Shown piece by piece: positions 1-13,604 of a stretch of 64,000 bases of DNA (position 1 is the first letter of the stretch; the number at the start of each line of letters is the position of its first letter). The stretch is taken from positions 54,138,487 to 54,202,486 of the forward strand of contig OZ021727.1 in the NCBI GenBank assembly GCA_963978545.1, given 5' to 3'. The notes under the pieces are model-generated. The model worked only from the letters and a program-made list of their open reading frames with translations, was not told the DNA's origin and searched no databases. The stretch is from Linyphia triangularis (taxonomy: Eukaryota > Arthropoda > Arachnida > Araneae > Linyphiidae). The translations under genes and the position numbers were made by a program.

Positions 1-1320
1 CGCTGAGAGGATTAAGACTAGCAATTTATGACAATGCGATTTCTCAAATACGAGAGTTAATATTTTAACACCGATATTTATTACATATTTTATTTTCTTT
101 CCATTGTCAAATATATTAAAAATAATTTACTTAATTAGGTTTATTTTTACTGGAATTAATAGTTTAATAACAATAATTAAAAAGACGCATATTTTTATGC
201 TGTCAAAATATCAATAACCTGTACGTTTCTTTTTTTGAACGCTTTTTTTCGTGTGACAAGGATGCTAATTTTTAGCATATAAATTCAATAAAAAAACAAA
301 GAAAATACAATTTTGAATAGTAGTATACATTCAAGAATAACAAATACTCTCTTTTAAGCTCATCATATATAGACTTTAAAAATGCGTACAAAACCGGGGT
401 TTTTTTAATATTTTTATCGTTCTTGCTATAACACTTTCGAGTATTTATACTTAAAATCGGAAATGTATCGAGACAATAGCAACACAAACATACATTGTGG
501 CATATTTTATTTAGACATTGAAAATGGTCGAAAAGTCAAAGAGTTTTCTCAGTCTACCCTTAAAAGTAATCCTGCTCCCTGCATGTGACAAGACCGCCAA
601 ACTTCACGGTCTTAGATGCTAGAGCCAGTTAGTATCTTACTCTATGTTCAATCTATTAGAAGCGACACTATCCCAAAAAGCTTTTATCCCGCTTTCATAC
701 TGACTGCCTTAACCTGTCAAGATTTTGAGAGGTCACATCCCTTCCTGCACCCGTAACAACGGCTTCTTTTGTTTTGTTTACTAGCTTCTCTTGTTTGTTG
801 GTGTGTATTTGTTTTCTTGGAGTTTGCTCTGTTCGGGTTTTTTCCCAAGAGAACACTGCTGAATTATTTTTCTTTCGAGTTTTACTTCGATTTTGTGAAG
901 TTTTTATGAATGAAGGAGGGAAAAGATGAAAGGAACTCTTGTATTTCGTTGTAAATAAAGTGTTCAATCTAATAAATATGCTTATGTATTTAAAGAAAAT
1001 GTTTAATATCATGTGACAATTTTCATAGTCAACAGTGAATAAAAAAATTAATGGTATTTCAATTATCCCAATTAATCAGAAATTATTATTATTATTTCAG
1101 GGATTTCATTTGGATATTAAGAATTTTGAAACCAAAGTGGTATTACAGATTAATAACAACATTTAATTCATAATTATTTATATACACACATTATTAATAT
1201 TTACTTGATAAAACAATGTTCCAAAATAAATCATGAATTTATAATACTCATGGCAGCATAAGTATTCAGAAATGAATTTTTAATTTAAGTTCTGTTCTAT
1301 TTTGGTGGCTAATGTATAAT
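1..1320. other. AT-rich stretch without a recognisable gene
   Basis: No protein domain or RNA gene could be recognised. The part from about 540 to 940 is richer in G and C than its surroundings and is open on the minus strand for about 105 codons (695-1012), but the translation is low in information and matched no family known to me. The rest is AT-rich with short A and T runs. Confidence 0.5.
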
Positions 1321-3447
1321 AGGCCGGGACGAAAAAAATCGAAGTATCTTGGATCCTTTTGCGGTAGTGGGAGCAATTTGTGTATTTTCATTATTAAAAA
1401 GTGTGTAAAATCTTATAAATCTGAATTTATATCTTCTGTCACCTCAATGGGTCGAAAGATGTGAATATTCGATTAGAAATGATTCAAATTCAAAAATTAA
1501 TAAATAATACAGATTTCGTTGATCATTTTGTGGTAATGCTTAAAAGTTACTTTTTTTTAACTACAGCACCCCTAAAAAATTTTAGAATTATACGTTAGTA
1601 TCTTCTGCCGCTTCAACAGCACCGAATTTTGGAAATTGAAGGCAAATTTTTTAAATAAATTTAAATAAAAACACATTACACTTACCTCATAATAAATGCG
1701 AAAATAAACTTCATTCCATCTTTCAGGCATACAAATTACAAAAGCATTATTGATTGGAATCTTTTTTTGGACTGTTTTTCTGGCTTTTTTTTACTAGAAA
1801 TTCTAACATGTGGTTTCTGGATTCTAGGGTTGGCCCATCCCTATTTTGCGGTCCAACTTGCTTTTCCGGAAGATCCAGAGTTGAGTTTTACAATCTGTTC
1901 GATTGCTTATGTGTGTGAAGGATATTTATTTAAATCCTAACCGTCCATTGGCACACAGTCCTGTATCATCTTCAAAACTTCATAAGAACTGATCCCTCTG
2001 AAAACTAGAGGTAATGTCACATAGTCACTTAACAAGTTTGTAAGTTCATGAGATCTGTGTAGTTTATAGTTCCAAGGTTAACAGCAGAAATAGCGAATCT
2101 GTTAACAAAATTTTCATCAGGGACGTTTTACCTTGCTTTGACAATCAATATAACTTTAAGGGTCCTAATATGGCTTCTCTCATCAAATTAAATGGAAATA
2201 AGCATGATTTGTAGACCCGAAAAATAAGCGTTGCAAAAAATTACTAAATACATCTTGCCAAGATACTTCTTAGGCAAGTACCAAGATAAGCTGATTAAAT
2301 GCCAAAAGTATCTAGCACTGTCCTTTATGGAAAGATGAATCTTAGTTCAAAACTATAATGGTACATAGACTCTTATAATGAATACAACCAACGTTAGCAA
2401 CTCATTTGATGGGTCTGATGTAGATATATAAAACCTCAGTTTCGACTGTCAGTTGTCAGCCAGCTGGCCAAATTCAACACTCCTGATTGATACTTAGCTA
2501 GATCAGAAAAACAAACGCCAGAACTAATGGCTGTGCAAATTTCTATTTCTGATCAGAACTTAAGTGTGGTGTCATCAATACTATTAAAAGAAACAAGTGA
2601 AAGTTTTTCGCATCCTTTCAGGTTCCATCCAATATCAATGGTGTGAGACGTGGGATCAGAAGACTTGCCGTCTACGTTATCAAATAGTTTACATATTGGC
2701 TACTTGCTAAAATGAATTAAGTAGATAATCTATTGGATTGGTATCTGAAGTCTCAATTCAAGCCTATGAATTATACCATTAAACATTCTAGTATTCATGA
2801 TCGTGCCGTGACATAACAGAACAACATTTTTTTTTTTTAAATCGTCCAATAAAGCATTGGTTATTTATTCGTAAATGCTGTTGGATATATCAAGACTACA
2901 TCCACTTTCAGGTGTAATATGTCCCATGTACGTGGAACCAGTATCTGATACATTACAGTAATGATCTTCGACAATTTTTCTTTCGAACCACTTGTTCTTG
3001 AGTATTTTGGTTGTTTAGGTTTTGTTACGTCGCGTCCATCAAAATAAATATTTGATAGAGTAGAATTATTTTTTAATTATAGAATGTTCCCGTCAATATT
3101 TTATGTTTGTCTGTGACAAAGCAGGTGTTTGATTCCGATATTATACCCAAATCTTTCATGACACACGATGCAATAGCATCCGTTGCTCTGTTGGACACAA
3201 TATGTGTAACTGACAAGAGCTGTTTTATCCAGTTTTCAATGCATTTTCAAAGAGTTTTAAACTCATTGCAAAGAGGTTTGCTTTCAAATGTTGTGTAAGA
3301 CAAGTCTTTAGTAATCTTCTGATATTTCTAGACAGAAGATGTTACTTCAGAGCTATAAGATTTTGCGCACTTTTTAATAATGAGATTCAGAACTTTCCAC
3401 GCAACCGCAAAAATATTTAAGGTAGTACGACTTTTTCGAACCACCCT
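1321..3447 (-). mobile_element. Decayed DNA transposon, copy A
   Basis: The left end (AGGCCGGGACGAAAAAAATC) and the inverted right end (AGGGTGGTTCGAAAAAGTCG after reverse complement) form imperfect terminal inverted repeats of about 50 bp, and both continue into a TTTTGCGGT block. The interior aligns by eye with copy B at 21923-24010 over most of its length, for example the TTCTTAGGCAAGTACC and TTTGATGGGTCTGATGTAGA blocks. The protein it once encoded on the minus strand is riddled with stops, so this is a dead relic. The target duplication is not clear. The superfamily is unassigned. Confidence 0.7.
2000..3320 (-). pseudogene. Remnant of transposon protein, copy A
   Basis: This minus-strand stretch parallels the better preserved copy B at nucleotide level, including the segments for the central conserved region (about 2380-2960) and the N-terminal region (about 3100-3300). 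Multiple stops and small indels interrupt every frame, so no product is expected. The family is the same as copy B: an arthropod transposon protein with a conserved CDGT-x-VNTG motif. The role as transposase is inferred from the setting between inverted repeats. Confidence 0.55.
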
Positions 3448-3680
3448 ATTAAATATCCTTCGCACATAAAACTAATCACGGAAGTATCCGGAAAAACAGT
3501 TGTACCACAGGATAAAGATGGATTTGTTAGAGCAACACTAGAATCCAAAAATCACTTAACAGAATGTGGGTCCAAAAAAGAGTATACGCAATAATACTTT
3601 TGGAAATTTTTGTATTTCTGAAAGATGGAATAAATTTAGATTTCGCTTTAAATTGATCACTACCTTTTAAACATATCATA
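3448..3680. repeat. Inverted fragment of the copy A left region
   Basis: The reverse complement of this stretch repeats, in order, blocks found at 1709-1940: a CATTCCATCTTTCAG block, a GGATTCTAG block, a CTTTTCCGGA block and a GAAGGATATTTA block. It begins exactly where copy A ends, so the right end of copy A is followed by a second partial copy in opposite orientation. Confidence 0.55.
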
Positions 3681-6600
3681 CAGCTATAATTTCCACAAAA
3701 GGCTTGTGAAATTAATGTATATATCGTAAGTTATATTGATACATTTTTTTAAATAACTTGGAGTATACATTACAGCTGGAAACAAATTTGAGTTGATAAA
3801 TGGTTTGAAATAAATGACCTGGTGTTAAGTCGGGAAAGCTTTCAAATTATATATGAGCATCTAAGCTTAAAATCCCTTTTCAAATCCATTGTTGTTGTTG
3901 TTTTTTTTTGTTTTTTTCAAGTAGATATATTTTCTCTTCAAAACTCAGAAAAAGTCAAAAGTGTTTAGAACTAATACTGCCATTTATTTTATTTATATTA
4001 GCATTTAATAAATGGTTTCCTTCTCATTTCAAAAACACAAACACATATCTTTTTGCAGAAATATAAATCATATTTTACATAAGTACATGAGGTGCTTTCG
4101 GTTCCTGTAAAATATTTCATTAATTTTTATGCAAAACGCTTATTAATTTATAGATAAATGGTATAGTTGGCATTTGAAGAAATCATGTCACAGATACGTA
4201 ATTTTCATTGCAGATCCAAAGTATGTATTGTTAGAGATAAATAGGAAATTCATAAAGATAAATAGGAAAAAAGAAAAAAAGAAAGTTGCTGCAAGTACCT
4301 CAAATTGGTATCATCTACACCTAAACTATTAATATCCGCATTCGCAAAATCCGCAAAATATTTTTACGATATAAAAAACTAGAATTTCTGTTCTTTAAAA
4401 TGGCATAAAAACCACTACCCAATAATACTCAATAGTATAACAGAAACGCACAAGAAAATGCAATAGTGCAAAATAATTAATCGAGTTACTGACTTAACAA
4501 CATTAAAACTACTCAGCGAATTTAGATAAATTTAATTTTAAAGTATGAATATCGTTAAATATCGACCTTAATGAGACACCTGCATCATGTTGAAATTAAA
4601 ATGAAAACAAAAATTTTAAAATTTCGCTTGTTAAAATATCATGTTTGCATTGATAACAGGAAAGAGAAATGCACACTACGCTCAAACATTAATTCTAGTT
4701 ACAATTCTGGAATCTCAGATTTAAAAAAATTTACAAAGTAAGGTCCTTTAATTAATAAAGTATGAAACCACCTTTTTTTGGTTAAACTTCCATAAATGGA
4801 AACATATCTCTTCTAACCATCTTTTCCCTAATATATACATATTAAGGTTACTTCAATTTAACACCATAATCTAAATTCGATTTCCCATGTATCATGTTTG
4901 TTCCCAAAGCAAAACCTTTTGTAATAGATTACAATCTATTATAAAAATGAAGTGACAAAAATGTCACTGCATGCTCGTGTTGTGGTTTAAGCTGTTCTCT
5001 ATAAACTTGAATATAATGCCCCTTGAATCAGATGAGATAGTCATTCTAACATTCTATCTTGTTTTGCTTTTTACCCCGCTACAATGATTTTTCCATTTAA
5101 AAAAAGCTTAGTTTAACATAAAAAATATACCTAACTTTTATTTTTCATCCTAAGTACTAATGCTATTGTACTCAATATTGTGTCTCAAGTTTACTCATAC
5201 TTGGGAGCTAGACCTTGTACAATTAATTTCTAACATAAAAAAAATTATGTCATGTGAAATTGTGATCTCTGCACATGTGTATGCAAGGCTGTGTTAGTTA
5301 AAAATATAAATATCAATGCTTAAAAGTTATCTGTATGAATTTAAGTAAATGAATGTGTCTTCAACATAAAAAAGCATTGAAACATTATCATGGCAGTAAT
5401 TTGAAAATTCATTTCATAGCTGTGTCAGTTAATATATTATATAAGTTGTAGACGCAAAATTGAGTGGTACAATAAAATATATGACATACAATAAATAACA
5501 ATTACATGTCAAAATATTTTCCGATTGTTCTTAAAGCAATTTATAAAATGTTAACGTAATATATATTTTTTGTTGTTCTTTGCGATGATAACGTAATATA
5601 TTTTTGTTATTCTTTACGATGTTAAGAAAATTAATGACAAAGCAAAGCAAAAATTAATTACTTTGAAGAGTGTGTCCCAATTTTCTTATGAGTAATTGAA
5701 AAATAAAGTAACCGTTGATCTTGCGTGAAATATTTCACTGACACTTATTTTCTGATGAAATTTTTACTATATGGCAGCAGCTGACACGAGAAATTCTCGA
5801 AAGCGCCTGTAAGTTACACTTAGCAGTGCATTCGAGGGAAAATCAATCCACTCGAGAACGTTTGACTTTAATTAAATTTCACTTTATCGTCTCAGGATCA
5901 ATTTTCTGAGCCTCTCTAACTTCCATTCATGTGATTACTTTGTTTCCCATTTTCAAAGTTAAACGAAAGTGATGCTTAAAGTCATTTGAAGTGTACATTT
6001 TTTTTTTTTTTAATTTTGTGGTTATTTCCTATACGTGTTTTTTAGTTTTCACATTTAGCCAAAAAAAATAGAAGATTGCAGAGCAATGCTTGCAAAAAAA
6101 GTTTATATTTTTAAATAGTGACAGCAGGAGTTAAGAGCAAAAATAATATTTAAAAATACTGCAGGAACATCTTTAAAGAATTATGAAACAAAATTCTTTC
6201 AATAACTTCTACATACCATTATTTTTTCTGAGTTTACAATAAAAACATAACAAATTCGGAATTCCTCTATTATTTTTTTTTATTATAGCTTTTAGCCATT
6301 GCCTGCACACTCAATTGTTAACTATCACTACTAATAAATAAATTTATTGAGACAGAACTTTTAAAACATAATATTTAAAATTTACAATGATTAATAAGAA
6401 AATGAACATTATGGATGTGGATGAATTTTATGTATAAATCGAACATAACACATTTCCAAAATTTTCAAGAATAAATATGTGAACCTTCCTCTCCATAAGT
6501 GCAAAATTATATTGAACTTTCTATGGAACATTTCATTAAATTTTCTTATGAATTAAAATGTTAATTTGTAATTTTTAAAACTTCTATCTATAGTTTATTT

Positions 6601-7300
6601 GTTACTCAGCTATTAAATTATAATTTTTTTTTAATAAAATTAATTTGCTTTATCTTATATTCTTATCCTTATTTTCCCTTATATCTATTACCTTAAAGGT
6701 TATATTAATTATGTTATTTGGTATTAACTATTAGATTTTAACCCTAGGTAACAACAAATCGCGAACCATCACATTGAATCAGCCTTCTTCCTAATGAATA
6801 GCTATTTTTTTTTAAAAGAAGGGGGGGGGGAGGGAAAAAATGTAATCGCAATTTTGTTGAATTGAATTAAAACATTAAACAATTTTTTTTCCTGCGGCAC
6901 TCACATTTAAAAAAATACTTGAAGTTACTTTCCCAATGCACAATGTTGTAAAATGGTAATGTTACATGAACACTTACATCAATATACTACTTTTTCTATA
7001 TACAATATCGCATACATACAAAAAGTTTTATTGACACCCCCCCCCCCCCAAAAAAAAAAAAAGATTAAGTGGTTTTCTTAATGCACCCACAACTGTGGGA
7101 ATTTTAAAAACTAAAAATATCTCAATTAAATAGTTGCACAACTAAGATCATTACAAGTTCAGCTTATTTAAAAATAAACATTTGAATTTATTTAATGTTT
7201 CAAATTTATAAAAGCGAAGATAGAAAATGAGGAATTTTGTACTTTAATGATGTCTCAGACGCAGTTTTCCTCAAACACTTGCATCTAGCTCCAAGAACTA
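3681..7300. other. AT-rich stretch, no gene seen
   Basis: No coding region or recognisable element was seen on either strand, apart from a short tandem duplication at 5551-5622 and homopolymer runs, including a G run near 6822 and a C run followed by an A run near 7037-7062. Confidence 0.5.
5551..5622. repeat. Two-copy tandem duplication, about 37 bp unit
   Basis: A unit beginning TAACGTAATATAT and ending in TTCTTTGCGATG is followed directly by a second copy ending TTCTTTACGATG, differing by a few bases and a short AT indel. Confidence 0.6.
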
Positions 7301-7304
7301 CTTC

Positions 7305-7360
7305 TGATCTCTTCGTGGACCACCAATGGCCCACATACCCTCGGATTGGGAACCATTATC
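7305..7360. repeat. Possible hAT element end fragment
   Basis: The sequence GGACCACCAATGGCCCACA followed by GGATTGGGAACCAT resembles the 3' terminus of many hAT-type DNA transposons, which often end with a GGGAACCACTG-like inverted repeat. No matching 5' end or target duplication was found, so this is at most a truncated end. Confidence 0.35.
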
Positions 7361-7737
7361 TTAAACTAATAAGCTATAGAAAATTCATCAAGGAAGTTTC
7401 TGCTTATTCTATTTGATTACGAATCAAACGCTATTTTTTTTCAGGTCATATTAAAAGTTAATTTTATTCTTAGAACTTTGATTGTTTTTCACATCTGTGT
7501 TCACCACCACCATCACCTACTGTTCCAACGATGTTCAAAATATCAAACTCCTCATTTTGTCTTCCCCATACAATTATAAGAAAATCGAAACAAAATATTA
7601 AATTAGCTTTCATCTACAAATAAGGCACGACTCCAATTAGTTTCGAGCTTACATATCAGGGATTTTGCAAAGGGAAACCTGTGCTTTCGCGCATGCAAAC
7701 ACAATTTATCCGTGTAGAACGCACGTATAAAGTAACA

Positions 7738-9130
<1,393 letters not shown>

Positions 9131-9139
9131 CTGTTTAAA

Positions 9140-9625
9140 ATTTTAGAATTGTCCATGTAGTGGAAAGTAGTTTCTGTACATGGATAAACCCCATTAATGT
9201 AACCATGTTGTTTCAATGTGGTTTCAAAGTTGAATGCCAACACCTACAATGTTTGTTTCCATGTCAAACTACTACATTAGTTCTACGTGAACCTTCCACA
9301 TTGATTGCATGTGAATCCTCCACATTTATTGCACGTGAGAGTGTTCACTTTTGTCAATATGTTTCCAACATGGACCTTACACATTGAATCCATGACAGGG
9401 TATTCACATTTTTCAAAGTGTTTTATCGTGAACTTTACACATTGTTACCATGTGATAGTGGTCACTTTTGCCAATATTGTTTGAAAGTGGACCGACTACA
9501 TTGTTTCCATATGAAATCTTCCACATGGTTTCCAGGAGATAGTGTTCACTTTTTCCAATATTGTTTCGACACATACCTTTCATTTCATACTGTTCCAACG
9601 TGTGTGTGCTTACTTTTATCTGCAC
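9140..9625. repeat. Degenerate tandem repeats with a TTCACTTTT core
   Basis: A block of roughly 55-85 bp recurs with many changes. Each unit carries a version of GTGTTCACTTTTNCCAATAT followed by a CATTG and a CCATGTGA-like segment; clear units start near 9331, 9399, 9454 and 9538. Shorter spaced versions of CCACATTGATTGCA and TCCACATTTATTGCA occur at 9296-9335. Open frames across it on both strands are by-products of the repetition. Confidence 0.6.
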
Positions 9626-10900
9626 TGTAAAATGTAAGTATGTGTACTAGAAACACTCATTTAAGGAATAAAAAAGTAAAGCTTTAAATCAATAAATTAG
9701 TAATGTTCAAGTAAGTATATGAGTTTACAACTACTTTTACAAAATATCACATCTTTCATTTGGTTGAAAATAGTGTGTGAAAAATTTAACTTTCCTTTCA
9801 TATCAGAAAAGTATGTCCTACCAATATTGAATTTTACTATTTAGAATGGATGTAACACATAAAAAAAATTAAAAAAATTAAAAAAAATTCTAATAAACCA
9901 GAATAGATCTTTGGATTTTAAATTTCATCAAGTTAAAATCATTAAATTATGCCTTTTATTGACAGCCGCATTCAGAGCATCAATAAGATCTAAACTTCAA
10001 GCTCGTATTGGATAACTAGTAATAAGAAATAGATGGAAAACAATAATTATTTTACATGAATAAGCTTATGAATTATATGTTATATGATATGTTTACAAAT
10101 AGTCCAGATATATCATTGTTCATTATCATTTTCAATATCCATAGTATCATGCCTAAAAAATATTACTCTACGACTGTTGTTGGAATCAACTACATTAATA
10201 ACACCTCATGAGCTTTTATCACCTTCTCATCGGCTGATTTTAGAATTTCTGAAATAAAATTAATTTTATTTCATATAGTAAGCCACTCAAACATATGTTT
10301 TTATGTACTACCTAATAAATTTTACAAATTGGACATAATATGCAAAAAAATAAATTAAAAACAATTAGCTTATCCCCAACTCTGCTATTAGCTTAACTCC
10401 TCCTACTCTGGTACCTACATAGTCATCTCAATTCCTAGATTGAATACAGTAGCCAAAATAGTAACCTACTTTTTTATAACTTGACATCGATTTCGATTCT
10501 CACATCGACAGTAATCTTCCTCTTGTCTCTAATGTTTTAAGTCAACGTCAATATGCCGAAACACACTTTGAGTTTTGGTACGCCCAGTGGAACGACCTAA
10601 CATGAACACATGAGCAAAGGGCAGTTAGAGAGACTTTATTTCAGAATCTGCTATAATGATGATACGTAAGCTAAATCTTAATCAAATGCATATTATGGCA
10701 GAAAAGTAAATTGCATGGGTAACATTTATTTAGCACTCGAAAATTTTGAAAGAAATTATCTATATATAATATGATATTTCAAATGACGCGAAAATCCCTC
10801 TTGCTATCGAATTTCGGCCGGGCTTTTCGATACTCCATTTTTTTTATGTAGCCTTATCTCTCATATTTTTTGCGCAATGTGGCTTAAGCTTCTGTCACAG
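9626..10900. other. AT-rich stretch, no gene seen
   Basis: Nothing coding or repetitive was recognised beyond short AAAAAATTAAAAA runs near 9860-9890. Confidence 0.45.
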
Positions 10901-10949
10901 TCTTGATTGCATTTTTAAAAAATTATGTGACATGGTAGACGTAGTAAAG

Positions 10950-12130
10950 ACAGTTCTCCTTCTGCTTTTTCAGCGCCAAATAATTGGATATCTTCATTGA
11001 AATGGATTTCGATATTTGTGGATCATATATCCTCCTGCCAGTCAATGAGCTTGGTGTAAGTTGATGCATAAATTTAATAATGGAAAATTGAAAAAGTTAG
11101 AGTTTATTTTTATGAAAAATGTGTACTTTCAAAATGCGACCCGTTACTATTTCAAGGATGTGCGGTTTAAATTCGGTCAACGTTGATGTGGTCAATAAAT
11201 TTTCAGGGTATGCGAGGTAACTGTTTCTTTGAATTACTTGTTCTATTTTAGCTTCCCGTTCTGTAGGAAATCACCTAGTTGCAGTGATGTGTTTGAACAG
11301 ACCGTGCTTCATCTTTACAAGAAGAGTGAGTTTTGATTGCAAACCAGGTTTGAGCTTAAACCTTCATCGAAACATTAACACGTAGCATCCGATTAGCATG
11401 AGTTAGCCATCGAACATAAGACATTTCTCCTGGAGATTTGTTTCCTAAATTCTTTGGAAATATGTCTGTTAAAGTCACTGTGGCTATTCTGTATAAATAT
11501 GTTTGGCATGTCCTAATACCTTTAAAAGGAAACTCGGATTACCAAAGAACAGATCTTTTTTCATACGTTTCTAGATCTTTGTCGATTCTTACTGAACATG
11601 ATTTTAGTACCGTTCTGTAGCCATCAATATATAGAAACTGTTCACATGAAGTAGGAAGACAATCCACTGTAACAGTTTATCTAACCTTCCCAAACAGGTT
11701 TCTTAAATGTTCAAATTTACAAACGCTCATGTTAGTTAGTTCTAACACAGTTGACTGCCACCAAGGACACTATAAATACTTCTGATTTCAGGAAGAAATC
11801 GGTTATTCAGATGTGCTAGCCGATGGTGTAATATAACCCAAGAATATCGATTCTGGTTCCATTATACTGAAATATGCTCTTCAATAATCCAATGAAATAT
11901 TCTCTTCAAGAATATTCTGTAAATACAATTTGCCATACTTTTCAGATATAAAACAAAGCAAGAATTTGTATAATTTTTGTGTGCCTTCTTGCTTTTCCAG
12001 CGAAGCGTATTTTGAACAATAATTTTCGAAGTGGATGTGTAAAGAATTTCTGAAGCAATAACTTCTCCAGCCTTATCTGATTCTATTACACATGTTCTTG
12101 AAGAATGTGGCTGGAATACATCGTCACTGA
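10950..12130 (-). pseudogene. Remnant of transposon protein, copy C
   Basis: Translation of the minus strand across shifting frames gives blocks in the same order as copy B. From high to low coordinate: an IIEEHIS block followed by FLGYITPSAS near 11860-11810, an LQWIVFLLHVN block near 11660, an IQRNSYLAYPENLL block near 11215, and a KLIDWQED block near 11045. The RPLQW, PENML and LIDW blocks of copy B are the counterparts. Many stops and frameshifts are present, and divergence from copy B is much larger than between A and B, so it is an older or distinct subfamily. Inverted repeats were not found. Confidence 0.6.
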
Positions 12131-12419
12131 CCGAATGACTAGATTCAGAAAAAAGTTAACACATTATAGGCTTCTCTATGTGTTATGAAGGCCGCTGAGG
12201 TACATAAAGTTAATTTAATATCAGCATCTTTATTGTTTTCGCAGACGAAAATATGAAAGTTTGTATAATGGATTAACGTATCTAACAACACAGATCTAAT
12301 ACAATCCTAAATAGCTAAAATTTAGAATAGATAAATAAAGTCAAATGAATGACAGCATCAAGTGTGAAGTTTAAAAAACTTATTTAATCAAACAATAAGG
12401 GTTACAAACTTATACGCAA

Positions 12420-12960
12420 ATCAGACTTACCCCATATCGGGTTTGTGTTACAGGTACTCGACCCATCTCGGTCAGGATCAAAAAATTAGAGTACAAAATA
12501 ATTACAGGACTCTGGCTTACAAAGGTCATAAGAGATAGTCAAGTTTCAAAGGTGAAGACTGAAAGTGAAGTGTCTTTTTAAATTTGTATGTGTTTAATTG
12601 TCTTGACTTTTTCTAACATCTTAAAAACTCCCTTATTGGTTGTAAGGGAGAGAGGTGTGTTTAGTACTTTCAATTGGACACCTCTTAGAAGAGAAGGCTG
12701 TCGAAATCACGCATAATGCTCTGGTTGATAACGCGGTTAACCTTTGTAGTAGCGGTATGTGGGTGTCCTAAATCCTCCTTTAACTGTCGAAAAAGTGTCT
12801 AAAATGTCACCAATATCTCGCTTCCCTGACTACTGGATATACAATGTATTCTTTTCTAGTGTGCTTTTCGTTTGTTGCTCAGGCACCGCGTCTACGGGTC
12901 GCAGACGTAAAGACACAGGGGGGGTAATGTAGTAAACTTTCTGTTAGAGTCTCCACTACT
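12420..12960. other. Moderately GC-rich block, possible LTR remnant
   Basis: This block is clearly less AT-rich than its neighbours. It includes CGACCCATCTCGGTCAGGAT, a run ACACAGGGGGGG at 12915 resembling a polypurine tract, and a TGTAGT beginning at 12929. These suggest the edge of an LTR retrotransposon or a solo LTR, but no second LTR, primer-binding site or coding sequence was found. The call is speculative. Confidence 0.2.
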
Positions 12961-13604
12961 TGAACTTTGTTTTCTTTTTGAAGTTCAAACTTTGATTTTT
13001 ACTTCAGAATTTCCGTTTTCAAATGTTAGTTATTTTATTCATTGTAACATTCATTCTTTGAAATGAAAATTTTGGTGTCTGGAACAAATGCACTACAATT
13101 TTTTTTTCACACTTTCAGGGTAAAATGTCAAACAATACTTTGCTGGTAACGCAAAAGTATTCTAAATTCTACCTTCAGTATTTTAGGGTGATATTAAAAA
13201 AAAAATGCGTTTCAAATGTTGTGCCGTTAACATAGCTTTTACTCGTTTGACTGTAGGAATGCCCTTGTACAGTAGGATTTAAATTATGGAAGCTCTTGAT
13301 CATACATTTTTTTTTTAATTCTTATTATTTTGGCACGACAATGTCCTGCATTTCCTTGTATGTGGAATTTTTTGTTAATTTCATTTTCAAATTTTATCTT
13401 ATGCTGATTCCACTCATAGAAATTCCTAACTTCTTCATAGACTTATAACATATTGCGTTTATTATTATTTGAATAACCAAACAACATACATTTCCACTTT
13501 AAAAGAGTTCGATTCATGATATATGACACAAACGAGCACAATATAACCTCACTTTGTTGCAGCCGGAGCTATACTGGAAACGTAGGCGGGACGCGAGCAT
13601 ATTA
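12961..13604. other. AT-rich stretch, no gene seen
   Basis: No coding region or repeat was recognised. Confidence 0.4.

Noticed and set aside
695..1012. Minus-strand frame of 105 codons
   Set aside because: No domain, signal or splice context was recognised; the composition is typical of chance frames in a GC-richer patch.
4918..4945. Short palindrome TAATAGATTACAATCTATTA
   Set aside because: Only 20 bp, and palindromes of this size are expected by chance in AT-rich DNA.
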